This document shows, piece after piece, positions 1 to 13,300 of a stretch of DNA of 64,000 nt. Position 1 is the stretch's first letter. Each line of letters starts with the position of its first letter. The notes under the pieces were generated by a model. That model saw only the letters and a program-made list of their open reading frames with translations, searched no databases and had not been told where the DNA came from. Both the position numbers and the translations under genes were made by a program. The stretch is taken from contig JAWHQI010000277.1 in assembly GCA_033032865.1 (NCBI GenBank), forward strand, positions 652,501-716,500. Reading direction: 5' to 3'. The DNA comes from Dactylorhiza incarnata. Lineage: Eukaryota > Streptophyta > Magnoliopsida > Asparagales > Orchidaceae.

Positions 1-985
1 ATGCAGTGTTGACAGCTTCAGCCCAGAAATATTCTGGTAGTGAATAGTCACTTAGCATGGTTCTCCCAGCTTCTATGAGAGTTCTGTTTTTCCTCGCAGC
101 AACTCCATTCTGCTGTGGTGTTCTTGGAGAAGAAAATTCTTAAAGGATATTTTGTTCTTTGCATAAATATATCATGAGTTCAGACTGAAATCCTGTGACA
201 TGATTACTTCTGATTTTGACCACAGTACAGTTCTTTTCATTATGAACTTGCTTGACAAAAGATACAAAGATGTCCAAGGTATCAAACTTTTTCTTAAGGA
301 AGAACATCAAGCATACTTAGAGAAGTCATCAACTATCACAAAAGTGTATAACTTCCTTCCTAAGCTATGAATTGGCATATGACCAAATAAATCCATATGC
401 AATAGATAAAGACATCTTTCAGAATCTTTGGAGTCAATGCCCTTAAAGGTTGTCTTAGTCTGCTTGCCCATGAGCCCATCTAATAGGCATGACAAATACT
501 CTCTTTAATGCATTTGAGGTTAGGTCAATTTCTAACTAAATCTTCTGAAAATAGTTTGTTGATTGTCTTGTAGTTTATGTGAGCAAGTCTCTTGTGCCAT
601 TGCACACAAAGAGAGTCTCTCTCGTTTGCTACAAGATAAGTGTAGAAGAATCTAAGCATAAAATGTTTATCAATAAACATTACCACTCCTAGTACCTGAT
701 AGAATTTTCTCAAGATCAATATAATTCTTAATCAGACACTTATCCTTGTGGAACTCGGTGACATAGCCTAGATCACATAGTTGGCTTATGCTTATAAGAT
801 TATGTTGCAACCCTTCCACATAAGCTACTTTTGTAATTGAGTCTATCATTGGTAATCATACCATAGCCTTTAATGATGCCTCTGTCAGATTCACCAAATA
901 TTACTTTGGTTCCTTCCACGGGGGTAAAGTTCTTCAAAAGACTTCTTGTTTCAGTTATGTGCCTGGAACATCCACTGTTCAAATA
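1..985 (-). pseudogene. degenerate Copia GAG-pre-integrase and integrase N-terminus
   Basis: On the minus strand, 982-800 resembles the SGCSRHITE protease/pre-integrase segment, 719-525 the QWHKRLAHINYKTINKLF pre-integrase motif, and 495-307 the CLYLLHMDLFGHMPIHSL integrase start. The sequence from 1 to 300 is homologous to 48430-48720 of the second SIRE-like element. Frames are broken. Confidence 0.75.
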
Positions 986-1031
986 TCAGATAGACATTTT
1001 GTTGGTCTTTGGACTTACCTGCAAGAATAAA

Positions 1032-3455
1032 CTATTTTACCTTAGGAACCCAAATAGATTTGGGTCCTTGGTTTCTGTTAGTCTTGACTGCAGGATGCTT
1101 GATAACAGAACTACTAGCAAACTTCACATTTCTTGCTCTAGGCACTGTTGGATTGAACCAACTGTCCATGACAAAGTTGTCAATCTTGCCACAGCACCAA
1201 CATTCAAATATATTATACCTCCTCTTCTGAGTCACCTTCTGAATGGAGTGATGGTGCTGATGATTAGAAGAGCAGGCTGCTTTACAGCTGACATTTCTTA
1301 AGCTACTCATGTGGCTGTGCACAGAATTGAGAGTTGACTGCACAGTAACAGGTTTCACTCTAGGGACAGGCTTTTGAGGAAGAGTCTTTCCCTTTCCTTT
1401 GACTGATAGTGTTGTAGAGCTAAGTACAGATGACCCATGATCCTTCATGTGGATCTCCTCATGGGGTGCCTTGAGAGCACTCAGTCCAATGTTTGTTCTG
1501 TTCTTTGGGTTTTGTGGCTTAGTTCCACTAGTTGAGCAACCATTGGAGAGGTATCCATAGGTTAGATCTTGGTCATAGGTATTGGAGGGCATGATAACCT
1601 TTTGGAAGATAGTTTTATCTTGGGAGGTCTCTTCCTTTTCCTTATTATAGCCATGCCCTCCTTTATATGGAGAAGAGAAGCTGTCTATAATATGGAGAAC
1701 AATTTTAGACTTTGAGAAGCTTGCCATAAGCTTCCTTTCTAAAAGAAGCTTGTCCTCCAAAGCCTTGACGACTCTTTCTCTTTGAAGTAGCAATTTGCTT
1801 TGAGCTTCGTACTTCTTTTGAAGTACCATAAACTCATAGGTCAACCTCGTTATTTCTTGGGTTTTCTCATCCAGTTGGGATTTGAATGACTCAAGAATTC
1901 TTATTTTTTCAGCCCGAGCTTTGGTCAAGGCTTTACTTTTCTGTAGTGCTTTTAATAGAGCATCATACTTACTAATTAGATCATTATATTGATCTGCTGG
2001 TTCAAAATCACTCTCATCATCAGCTGATGAGTTTGCTTCTGTTTCAACTTCAGATTCAACATCAGATCCAAAGATAAAAAGAGAGGCTTTGATATGTACC
2101 TTATCAAGATAAGAGTTATACTGCTTCTCTTCATCAGTTAGAGCCATCAGTCCATAATTGATCTCTTCTTCTTCTGATTACTGTCACTGTTTGACAGTGA
2201 TAGGGGTGCCCTTATGCACACCCTGGCTGCAGGATAGTCAGCCTCCCACTCATCTTCTGAGACTGCAGTGAGCCCATTGTAGGCTTTCTCCTCAGATTCA
2301 GATGAGCTTGAGTCACTATCACTCAAAGTCTTGAGCCTCTTTGCTATGAAGCTCTTCTCAGGCTTCTTGCTTTTGTGAGATCTTCTCTCATCAGTTCTTC
2401 CTTCTTTCCTTTTATCAGGACAATCAGCTGTGACTTGACCTGGCCTGTTGCAGCAATAACAAACAATATCAGTTGAAAGTTGTTTGTTCTATTTGGAGGT
2501 ATACCTGTCCCTTTTGGGATTGTGCTTTTCCCTGTCAGGGCTGTTGTAATTCTTCTTTGAGCTGGAGAAAGAGGGTCTGTTTTTCCACTGCCTCCTCTTG
2601 CTTAGGAGCTTCTTAAATTGCCCGGAGAACAAGGACAATTCTCCATCTGTAAGATCTGAGCCTGAAGTGTTGGTCTCAGATTCTTCTTCTTCTTCAGCAT
2701 CTCTCTCCCTGAGAGCTGGGGAGTCCTCTCTACTCCTCCTGGAACTTTCAGCCTTGAAGGCTACAAACTTCTCTGTAGAGTGAGATCTGGAGGATTCTTC
2801 TGCCTTTTTGGTGTTCAACTGCAACTCATGGGATAGCAGTTTCTCATACAGATTTTGGGGCTGAATGTTAGCCAAATTCCCCATCTCACTTATATCACAA
2901 ATTTTGATGTCACACTTTTTGTTGAGGGACCTCAAGAACTTGTCATTGAGATCATAGTTGGAGAATTCTCTCTCATAGTTCTTTAGTCCATTGACTTCTT
3001 AAAAAACTTTTCATAGCAATCAACAATAGAGTACTCCTGCCTGAAGACCTCATACTCTTGGTTAAGAACAAATTTTCTTTCATCTCTTACTTCCTCAGTG
3101 CCTTCCAGTATACAATCAGCGAATCTCACATTTCCTTAGCAGTTCTGCAATGAATTAGATTATGGAAAGTGGAGTCATCTATGACACTCACTAGAAAGTT
3201 CTTGGCCCTTTTATCCATGGTGACCAGAACTACTTCATCTTTAGACATTTCAGAAAACTTCTTTGGTACTTGCAGATTTGCATCTATAGTTGAGACTTTC
3301 ATGGGAACGAAAGGTCCTTCAATAGTTATAAATATTCTAAGGTCAGATGCTTCCATGAATAATCTGACTCTTTTCTTCCAGATTCCAAAGTTTTCTATTC
3401 TGCATATTGGCAGCTTCATAGAACTTAGTTTTTTGTAATTCTCTCCAGAAGTCAT
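1032..3455 (-). pseudogene. degenerate Copia gag (SIRE-like)
   Basis: Pieces at 3455-3126 (start MTSGENYKKL, DUF4219/UBN2-type gag core), 2935-2489 and 2147-1032 are collinear but in different frames. The last piece carries an acidic Ser-rich region, a long coiled-coil-like stretch and a decayed zinc-knuckle-like motif CWCCGKIDNFVMDS lacking the His and final Cys, and ends SIWVPKVK. A CCHC-like region is also suggested near 2460-2440 (CYCCNRPG). Not translatable as one protein. Confidence 0.75.
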
Positions 3456-3535
3456 GGTGAGTAGACTGATTTCCTTTGATGAGGATATTGTTCAAGTTGT
3501 TAAGCCCTTTTTGAACAACCTACTCAAATATCTCT

Positions 3536-5577
3536 TGTAAGTTTATGACAGTCTAATCACCTAGAGGGGGGGGGGGGGGGGGTGAATAGGTGTTGAAGTC
3601 TTTTTCGGCAACTATAAATATTCAAGCAAATCACCACAAAAAAAACAAGCACATCACAAAGTACACAAATATTTATAGTGGTTCCCTGAGTTGGGTACGT
3701 CCATTTTCTCCCTCCACCTATCTAGCAATGTGCTAGATTTGGTCAACTCCTTCAAATACTCAGATCTAATAGATCTTACACCTCAGAGTCCAAGACTCCT
3801 ACAACTCAGGAATAACTGTTGATTCCCTACCTCAGATCCAGTCTCAGGATCCTACAGCTCAAAGTGTTCCACTCCTACAACTCAGATTCAAGCTTGAATC
3901 CTACCCCAGGAACTGTACAAAGCTCCTTACCTCAGATCCTCAACAAAGGATCCTACACTCAGGTCTCAAAGACCCTACACTCAGATTTCCTCAGAAATCC
4001 TACTGAAGAATGTATAAAAATGTTTCACAAAGATGTTCTAGACTCAGAGAAATTAGCTTGTATTGCGTGAGTCTTCTTGAAGCCTGTTGTGGAAATGACT
4101 TTTTCAGAAATCTTCTTGCAAAGAGATGTTTGATCTTTTAATCAGCAAGACGACTGTACTTTTCTTCAGAAGCATAAATTGATTTGTTTCAAAGAATATC
4201 TTCTCTAATCTTGAGAGAAATAACACGTTGACGACGACGAGCTCTTTCTTTTGAATAATTGAGAATATGATTGTGAATCTATCATTAGGGTTTGCTGATT
4301 TCCATCTCATCATTTTTATAGGGATATTCACTAACGGTTGAATCCTCGGACAACATTTAATAGAAATCATCTTTCCGTAAAGTATGACTCTGATTGACCC
4401 AATCTGCGGCGGCAATAAATGATATAACGCCAAAATAACGCCTTAATTTGAAATCAGGCTTTTCCGCAATTCGACTAGATGTCTGGTCGAATCATCTTGA
4501 TGTCTAGTCGAATGCAGATCTTCTGGTCGAATTTTAACTCTGCATAACTTAGTTAAAACCTTATGCACGAATCGTCTTGATGACTTTTGTAGTCTATAAG
4601 ACGATATTTGACTGCTTCGGTCTTCTAGTCGAAACTTCTGCGCAAATCGTCTTAATGACTCTTATAGTCTACAAGAAGATATTTGATTGCTTCAGTCTTC
4701 TAGTCGAATCTTCTGCACAAATCATCTTGATGACTCTTATAGTCTACAAGACGATATTTGACTGTTTTTGTCTTCTAATCGAATCTTCTGCACGAATCGT
4801 CTTGGTGACTCTTTGTAGTCTACAAAACGATATTTGATTATTTCTGTTTTCTAGCCGAATGATAAGCCTATCAGCTCGAATTCTGTATTCAACACGATAT
4901 CTTCCTTTTATACTTATGAAATGTCGTGTTGGTTCCTCGACGACATTTCACTTAACGTCGACGACAATTGAGATCACCTCGACGATAAATACCTTAGCCA
5001 AGTTCTTCTTTCAATCAAGTGCTTCCAAATATCTGTTGAATACCTTCAAGACGATATGAATGTAATTGAACTTTATCAAGATGATATCGTTTTGGATAGT
5101 ATATTACCAAGACGATATTTGGAGATTGACTTTCTTCTTCTAAACAAAACGATATGAGAATAGTTGAGAGTTTACAAGACGATATCGTCTTGAAGCTTAA
5201 GGTCTTCAAGCCGATATCGAAAACTTTACTCGACGATATTTAGACTCTCGAAGACGATATTTTACTTAGTGAATTTCTGATCATTCTCAATTTAGATCCT
5301 TTGCTTTAGCTCACTTGCCAAACATTTATTCCTGATGTTATTAAGTTAGTGACAAGTCTAATATAGTCTAGATCATAGGTCGACATGGTGTTTTGCACAA
5401 TGAGGGATTACATTGGCATAACTATGTCTGATGACACTAAGTCTAGCCCTATGTTAGGTTTGCACTGTTTAGTACCTGAAAACAATATTCTAAAATAAAT
5501 GTGTCAAATACAAAGTGTATTTATCTTTGACTTGAGGTCTTCTTAAAATTGGAACATTGGAGGTAAGGTTCCCAATA
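3536..5577 (-). repeat. 5' LTR of the first SIRE-like Copia element
   Basis: Its right edge (TTCCCAATA) and internal blocks near 5340-5480 align with the complete LTR that ends at 58795. Its left edge contains the conserved CACCTAG-A-G(n)-TGAATAGGTG block, here with a 17-G run (3566-3582). The primer-binding region next to it is too decayed to read. The U3 part is packed with GACGATAT motifs. Confidence 0.6.
4490..4860. repeat. tandem repeat of about 78-80 bp in LTR U3
   Basis: About four to five imperfect copies of a unit containing CGTCTTGATGACTCTTATAG and GACGATATTTGACTG follow one another. They lie upstream of a region dense in GACGATAT, including the perfect 18-bp palindrome CAAGACGATATCGTCTTG at 5175-5192. 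Confidence 0.75.
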
Positions 5578-7199
5578 GGACCGACAATCCGAAATAACGA
5601 GCGCGTCTGGATCGTCATTTATTTATTTAGGTGTAATTTTTTTAGCGTGTATTTTGTGATTTAGGACATCGGGTGTAGCGGCCAATCATAGTCGTTCACG
5701 CCTGGTGCCCAACCGCCCCTCCGGTTATAAATAGGGGAGGATGCTTCTTTTTTGGATTATTTTTTGTTTGTGAGAGATTCCAGATCGGCAATCACTCGCT
5801 GTCGATCCTGCGAGCCCGAGGTGCGACGTCCCGGTTATCCCTTTCCACTATTTTGTTATTCCCGTGAACCCCCTTGTAAACCCACGTATGCCACTTCCCA
5901 CATCAACCGCAACCACCCTTCATGTTTCCTCCCAACCTCTCATTTCCTCCCCAAGCACGCACAGTCATCGCAAAACCGCACGCCCCCTGTTCATCGTCCC
6001 CTTCCTCTCGCATGTAACCACAGTCAGCCTCCTGAGCCATCGCATGCGCCCCCTTCAGCCTCGTTCCCTCCCGTGTTCATCCTCTCCAAGTGTGAATCGC
6101 TCGGTCTCCCATCCCCTACCACCCAGCGCTCAACTGATATCAACGCCATCTCCATTCGCAATGTCTCGCTCACCTCTCAACCGCCATGGCCGACGAGCAA
6201 ACCAGAGTCCTACATCGCTCACGGCAACAACCACCCATCATCGTTTCCCGAGCCACCCTCACCGAAGTCCCTGCCAACATCTTCCACATCCAGTCGCCTA
6301 ACCCGCAGGAGTTCCCTGTCAAACCATCGACACCTCCATTTCCCCTCCAGACGCTCGACTACCTTCCTCCCATGCCATTTGCAGGTCCACAAAACTCCCT
6401 CCCCAAGCTCCGACTTGAACCCAACAAATTTCCGAGATTCTCGTTTCAATCGTATTCCCCATCCGATCCAGTAAATCCTGGACATTGCTCCTTCCGTTTC
6501 AGCAATCTACAATTAATCCTAACCTTGCCGTAAGTTTCATTTCTCCCCCCAACCGCAAGTCCCACTCCAAGCCAGCATTCCTGCAGTCGAGCTCGACCCA
6601 AACTGCAGTCGTCCGCCATCATTTGATCATCGCCGGGTCTCTATTACTACGTGAGTATTATTGTGTTGTGTTTACTTCTTTATTGAATATTGGAAAATAT
6701 TGCATATTTGTTTTGGGTATGTTGGCTCATTAGCGTAATTGTTCCGTTGTTTTCTTCATTCTATAAACTTATTCGTGGAATTTGTAGTAGAAAGCATCTC
6801 GTGGGTAATCGAGCGTGGTTTGCTTGTGTACCGGAAAATTATTACTCACTTTGTGTTGATTTGCTAAATTTATAAAATTTTATTTGCTAAATTTTATTTC
6901 CTGATTCATATCGATGTCTCACGCATCATTTAGCTTAAGTGTGTTTAAGGTCATTCTGCATGATCACTTAGGGTTGCATTAGTGTCGGCACACTCAAGTC
7001 ACACGGCCTACCCTGCGTCAATCTTTTCAAGGAATACCTAATTGAGCTTGCATTATTTCTGAAATTCTGTGCTTGAGTTTGTAATATTTTTTGCTGTCTT
7101 TATTAGCGTTGGAAGTGCTAGATGGAATTGTATATTTTTCGTAGAATCAGTTCAAATTTTATTGTATCCATTAGGTTTGACATCATTTTCTTGTCTCAG
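5578..7199. other. unassigned C-rich segment and PTEN2 intron tail
   Basis: A TATA-like TTATAAATAGGGG at about 5725 precedes a markedly C-rich tract (5830-6620) in which all open frames are low-complexity Pro/Ser-rich and look incidental. A donor-like GTGAGTATT occurs at 6651. An ATG in good context at 6186 opens a 115-codon frame that might be a gag start of a retroelement, but nothing diagnostic was seen. From about 6700 the DNA is T-rich intron ending at the acceptor before 7200. Confidence 0.35.
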
Positions 7200-7376
7200 G
7201 TTGCTTCTTTCCCCTTTGATGACCATAATTGCCCGCCAATCGAACTTGTAACTTTGTTTTGTCGAAGTGCGTATAATTGGTTGAAGGAAGACATTGAAAA
7301 TGTTGTTGTTGTGCACTGCAAAGCTGGTATGGCGAGGACAGGCCTGATGATATCTAGCCTTCTTTTATATCTCAAA
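7200..7376 (+). CDS. PTEN2: PTEN2 exon a: acidic loop and P-loop
   Basis: This exon has 59 codons in phase 0. The acceptor is TTGTCTCAG just before 7200 and the donor GTAAAA starts at 7377. It encodes the FDDHN loop (putative general acid Asp) and the catalytic P-loop [10 protein letters not shown]. It is the first PTEN2 exon recognisable in the window. Confidence 0.93.
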
Positions 7377-10300
7377 GTAAAATCTTGTTCACTTTTGATT
7401 ATTAATCCATTGCACAGTGATTCATGATGCTGTATCCTTATTCTGTGCATCAAATGTAAATCTTTCTTTCAGTTCTTCCCAACTGCTGAGGAGTCCATTG
7501 ACTACTACAATCAAAAAAGATGTATTGATGGAAAGGCTCTTGTTCTCCCGAGTCAGATTGTTAGTCTAATCTTTTCTGTCAAAATTGTTGGTTTACAGAT
7601 TGAACTTCCTCCAAGTATCTAATTTTATATTTTATTTTTTCAGAGGTATGTCAAATATTTTGAGCGCATCTTAACTTATTTCAATGGTGAAAATCAGTTA
7701 GGCCGTAGGTAATTAATAGCTTTTTTAAGTTTCTGTTTAGGTGTTGTGATTTTTTACTATCTGTTACCCATAGAATATTATCTTCTGACAAATTTGTATT
7801 TTCAGATGTATGCTGAGGGGTTTTCGGCTGCATAGATGCCCTTATTGGATTAGGCCTTCAATTACCATCTCGAATCATAATGGTATTGCCAATACTTTCT
7901 TGTGTTATGGTTACACTATTTTAGTCTTCTGGGTATTTAGGAAGTTTGTCTTTGCCATTGTGACAGAATCAGATATAAATATGCACAATCCGTATTTCTA
8001 GTCTGCTTTTATTTAAGTTGCTGTTATTCATCAAAATAATTTTTTGGAATTTAAAACTTTTTTACAATGGACATATTTATATTCTACGTGTACCTACAAC
8101 AGCTCTCATTTGAAGGAAGTAATGCGTTCTTTGCATGATACTGATGATATGCTGTCAATAATAATAGGTGCAGTGAATACAAGAGTTAGTAGAGTGCTAT
8201 GCCATGCTACCTGTGTTTTTTTACTTTTCCAAATTTGTAATGCATCAATATTTGATGCCTAACCTTCATTGTACTTGTACAATTACGAGGTTTACTTTTA
8301 GATGTTGAATAGTGTAAACTGCTTGTTCATGAACTGCCTTTATTTGGCTGAGCTTGAGGATGGACTTTCATTATAGTTTATCACAAGTTATTTGGATGTT
8401 AGCATCAGTTTAACTTGATTCAAATTCTTGTCTAATCTTGATTACTTTTGCTCTCCTAGTGAATTCATTTCATTACTAGTGAACGGATATGTTTACATTA
8501 GATATTCATATTATGCAGTATCTGTCTTTTCCTGATTCCAACTTGAATTTTCTCAAATATACGATTGAAGCACTTCTGTCCAGGTATTCTTTTTTCAACT
8601 AAAAAGCACCCCAGGACTAAAGACTTATTGGTATGTTCCTGTTTCATAATTCGAATCATTCTAATTCAAAGTTGCGTACTTTTAAAACAGTAATTTTGTT
8701 TTCCATCTTCCATCTATTTATCTACATTTAACACTTTTCTGTACCTATGCATATTTGTTTCTTGAAAGAGTGTTACCTGCAAAAGTTTTTGTTGGACGGT
8801 ACTTCATTCTATCTTAACGAAGGTTGTAAATATCAGATGTTGGCAACATGTCAGATGTTGGCAACATGTCAGATGTTAGAAGCCGGAGACTTGTCAGTGA
8901 TATTTTAAAATCTCAAATTTTCATAATTTCTAAATAAAAACTATTTTTATGTATACTAATTATAATTATATATTATAAAACTAAATCAAAAAATTAACAT
9001 AATAAGTAAACAAACATTGAGTCATGTATATCCCAAAATAAATTTGAAAATTTTTGAAACTAAAAATTATTTACAAGTACAAGTCGATACATTGTAAAAT
9101 TTATTTAATATTATATAATAATTTTATTTTGATAACACTAAATTTTATAGTATATAAAGAAAATTTAAAAGCTAAATTTCTCTGATTTATGATAAGTCTT
9201 TGCATGCTTAATAAATTCATGTTAAAAGCATAAAATAGTGAACTAAAAAGTGTGTAAATTTTTCACATTTTTTGTAATTTGAAATAAGAAAAATAATGTG
9301 AAATAATTATATAAAAATGACTTTAAAAATAACGTATTAAAAATGAAATAATATGTCTAATTGATTTAATAGCATACATAGTATTATACATATATATAAT
9401 TTAAACATATAACTGCGAGTTTGCTACAAGAACAACAACACTCAAGCCTTTATCCCACTATAGTGGGGTCTTTTATGTGTGCAACACGAGGACTTCTCAG
9501 GAGGCCATCCATCCCGGTACTAATCTCGCCCAAGCACGCTTAAATGCGAGTTTGCTAACATAACATAAAATAAAATTGCGGACGATATATTCAAAAGTCA
9601 TGTTTGCCGTTATATCGGAAAATATCGGATATGTCGGCGTATATTTTACGAAAGAAAAAAAAAATTCTAGAAAAAAAAAATCGTTTTACCCTAAAAAACT
9701 ATATTTCGGCAAACATGTCAAGAAGGACATTTAAAATAGTGATCTTAACTAATTCCTCTTAGGCTTGCTCTTTTTCAAAATCACTAGTGTCGTTTGTTAT
9801 GGTCACCCGTTTGAGATTGTGTGCGAGGTCCCATGAGGATGAAATATCCTTGGAAATCTCCTCTCCCGTTCGTCTTTCTACATAGATGAGACTTCCCAAT
9901 GGTGGGAAGTGAACAACAACAATCTTCTAGGAGGTTTCCAGCCGCCCGCAACTTTGGAATGCAGTAGGGAAGCAACTCGTCGTGGGAATGAAGGAACCGG
10001 GCTCAGCTCCTTGCCGCAATTAGTGTGTGGGAGAGAAGAGAGAGACAATGAAAATTAGGGTTTCAAACTTTTCATTCATTTCACACATATCCAAGTCCTT
10101 GATATTATATAAATTTGCCACTAGGCTCACAACATAGATAAAAACCTTGCAAAATAATAGAAGTTCTATAAGAAGATAGTAGGCCTTGCTCCTCTGGTAA
10201 CTGGTCCTCCATATTGATCCCATAACATCACCTCCCTGTTGTGAATCAAGCTTGAAGTCCGGAAATGCTATCCGAATGTGAGTGCAGCCTTCCCAAGTTG

Positions 10301-13300
10301 CCTTTATAGCTTTATCTCCTTTCCATTTTATGAGATCTTCAATCATGCACCTTTTCTTTCTTGTTCCTAGCACCCAAAGTGGTTGAACCACCACTTATTC
10401 TTCATGCATGAGTGGTAACGTGACCGACTTATTGGAGGTTCCCCCGCTTATGGCTTCAGTTGAGATACATGAAAAACCCCATGAATCTTAGCATCGATTG
10501 GTAGTTATACCTTGTATGTCATCTCCCCAATTTTCTTCTCAATTTTTAATGGCTTATAATATCTAGGTGAGAGTTTGGTGTGCATGTGCTTTGATACGGG
10601 TCTTTGAACGTATGCACTAATTTCAACCATACTATGTCTTTGGGTGCAAAAAGATGCTTCACAATGCCCCTTGTTGTATGTCTTTTTCATGCGCACTGTG
10701 CTTGTTGCAATCAAGTGTGGGCAGTAGAGAGCTTGTGATATTGATCAATAAGTACTCTATCCACCTCATCAATTATAACGGTGGCTCCTTCATATGACAC
10801 TAGTCTTATGGGGTCTCGCCCTAATGTCACCGTAAATGGGGTTGTTTGAAGGGAGTTGTATCAATATTACACCCATGGAATCCATCACACCCAATGCTTG
10901 TGTCGGTCCCCCACGATGCATCTCAAGAACATTTCCACTATGAAATTAATAATTTATGTTTGTCTGTTAGACTGTTTATGGTATGTCGAGGAGAGAGCCA
11001 ACTTAGTCCTACTTATCTGATGCATCCTTCGTCGCATCCGACGACACTGTCATTCAACGATTAGTTTTATTTTCATATTATGTATTTTCCCCGTAATATT
11101 TTGAGTTTCTGGCTCCACGGTTTGACCACCCGATGAAACCATGAATAAATGGTCTGGTAATTGCGAATAAAGAGAACGGAAAAGGCAAGCCCAAAGTAAT
11201 TAGAGACGCAGTGATTTAAGAAAGGAATTACTTACTTTTAAATGCTATCTGCCATAAGTGGGAAAAACTAAGTGGGAATAAAATAAACTTTGGATTTTAT
11301 TTGGAAAAGTTTAGGAAGGTAATTGAAAAAGAGATTATGGAAACATTGTTTGATCCTAATTAAATAGACCCTTAGCCGTGAAGGAAAGGTGGTCAGGTAA
11401 AGACAGAGGAACGAAACCTAATTTTGTTCCCCTCTGTTATACCAGAAGTACCGTGTACTGCTCGTAACTTCATCTTCTACACAGGAGCCGTATTGTTTCA
11501 CCTCTACAGAAACCCATGCTTCCTCCTCCTAACGGCGTGCGTGGTCCCAGGTGAATGCGATGATAAGCCCACTGTTATCGATCGCTGTCGTTGAAGCCCT
11601 TGGATCGCATTCCACCCCTTTTGTTACTGCTGTCGCCAGCTACGCCGAAGTCTTCTGCTACCATCGGTCGTCGTCGACTTCACCTTCTAATCCGGCGACC
11701 GGATCACCACCAACTGTTCATCTCAACGACTTCAACATCGACAGTCTCCTTGCTAGCCTGACCAGACAGAGCTGCTCTCATCTCTGGAGAACCGAACTTG
11801 AAGAGATCTACTACTTTGCCTTGATTTTGCGATTGTTTTTTTGGGTAACTCCGTCCTCTCTCTGTTTCATCTATTAGCTTAAATTTATACAATTCAACTA
11901 ATTACTAAAGGACTTGCCTCGAACGTTTGATTTACTCGTAATTATCGTGATTAGTCATAAATTATTTTATGCGCACAAGCTTGTGGATATTTATAAATGC
12001 CGCGTCAGATTGAACCATAGACACTCGAGAAAGTCACTATCAAATAATAACTAACGAATCAAGAAGTTCAACGACCAGGGTGATTTCAGGCACAAAAATT
12101 CGACTTGACCCTCTCGGCCTACATCATTATCTTAAAGATTTTTTGCTAAAATGATTTGTAAAAACCTTATCACGATCATAGAAGATAGTCTCTAGGAGCC
12201 CATGAAGCCTAAATGTGTTTTCAAAGAAGGTTTATCCTACACTTTCTACTGTGAAAGGGCGTGCCAACGAAATAGAATGAGCCCCTTTTGAAAAAAAGAT
12301 TTGCCACTAGTAGCACGAGTTTTTCTTTGGATGTTGGTAACCCTTCCATGAAATCTATAGAAATATCAGCCCAAAATTGAACCATTATAGGCTAGGGTTA
12401 TAATAAACCGGCTAGGTGAAGGCGGACGGCTTTATTACGCTGGCATGCAATGCATTTTACGATGAACTTTTGGACGCTACCCTTCTGTCCCTTCCAAAAA
12501 AAGTTAGCACACACTGGCCAAAGAGTCTTGAGAATGCTTTCATGTGTTGAACTATGAGAGGCCTTTAGGAGATGAATGATTAACAATGAGGTAGGAGGAA
12601 TATAAACCCGAAACCTCTAGAAAATGAGGTCATCCCTTACCATCAATTTTTTGGGTACTGAACCATGCTCGATACACTTTTGAAGCTAGGTAAGAATGAG
12701 TGATTCCTTGATCTCTTTTCTGAGTGCCTCAAAAATCTAAAGGTTGATTTAGAAATTATTGCACAGATGGATCCTCGACACTTCCTTCCACGAGAGCGCA
12801 TATGTTGTGTAGTCTAGAGCTCTTACATCATACTCAAATCTGAAATCAAAGCCCAACTATTTACTTGACCACCTCTGGTATGGGTTTGTGATGAGCTTTT
12901 GCCCAAGTAAAGTACTTAAAGAATAAAATAGTTTGTGCAATGGTCTGCCCCAAAAATAGGGTCCCCAATGTTGCAATGCCTTGGCTAGTGTGTCATTAAT
13001 AAGTGTGTAGTTTGTAGTGATGTAAGGTGGTCTTCCTATTGAAGTTCATGCTCAGATATACCCTTTGCTAATTGCTATAGCACAACCCCACTGTTCTCCT
13101 CAGATGCATCACACTTAACTTAAAACTCTTTCCTACGATTAGGGAGGCAAAGGACTAGGACAGAAACCAATGCGCTTTGAAGTCTCCTAATACTGCATTG
13201 GATTTGTTATGCCATTGGACTGGGTTCTTTTTGAGGTGGGTTATTTATGAAGGAGTGATCTCCCCTTAATGTCAGATGAATCGTTGATAGTAACCTGTCA

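Larger units (their letters stand above)
1..5577 (-). mobile_element. SIRE-like Copia retrotransposon, 3'-truncated by the window edge, degenerate
   Basis: Read on the minus strand from 5577 to 1 the order is 5' LTR (about 3536-5577), decayed primer-binding region, gag, GAG-pre-integrase and the start of integrase. The gag ends in the WVPK motif shared with the two other SIRE-like elements at 47830-58795. The coding region is split by many frameshifts and stops, so the copy is dead. It probably lies in an upstream intron of PTEN2. Confidence 0.8.

Noticed and set aside
5752..6474. 240-codon open frame, and overlapping 145- and 115-codon frames
   Set aside because: Low-complexity Pro/Ser/His-rich products in three frames of the same C-rich DNA, with no domain; the openness follows from base composition.
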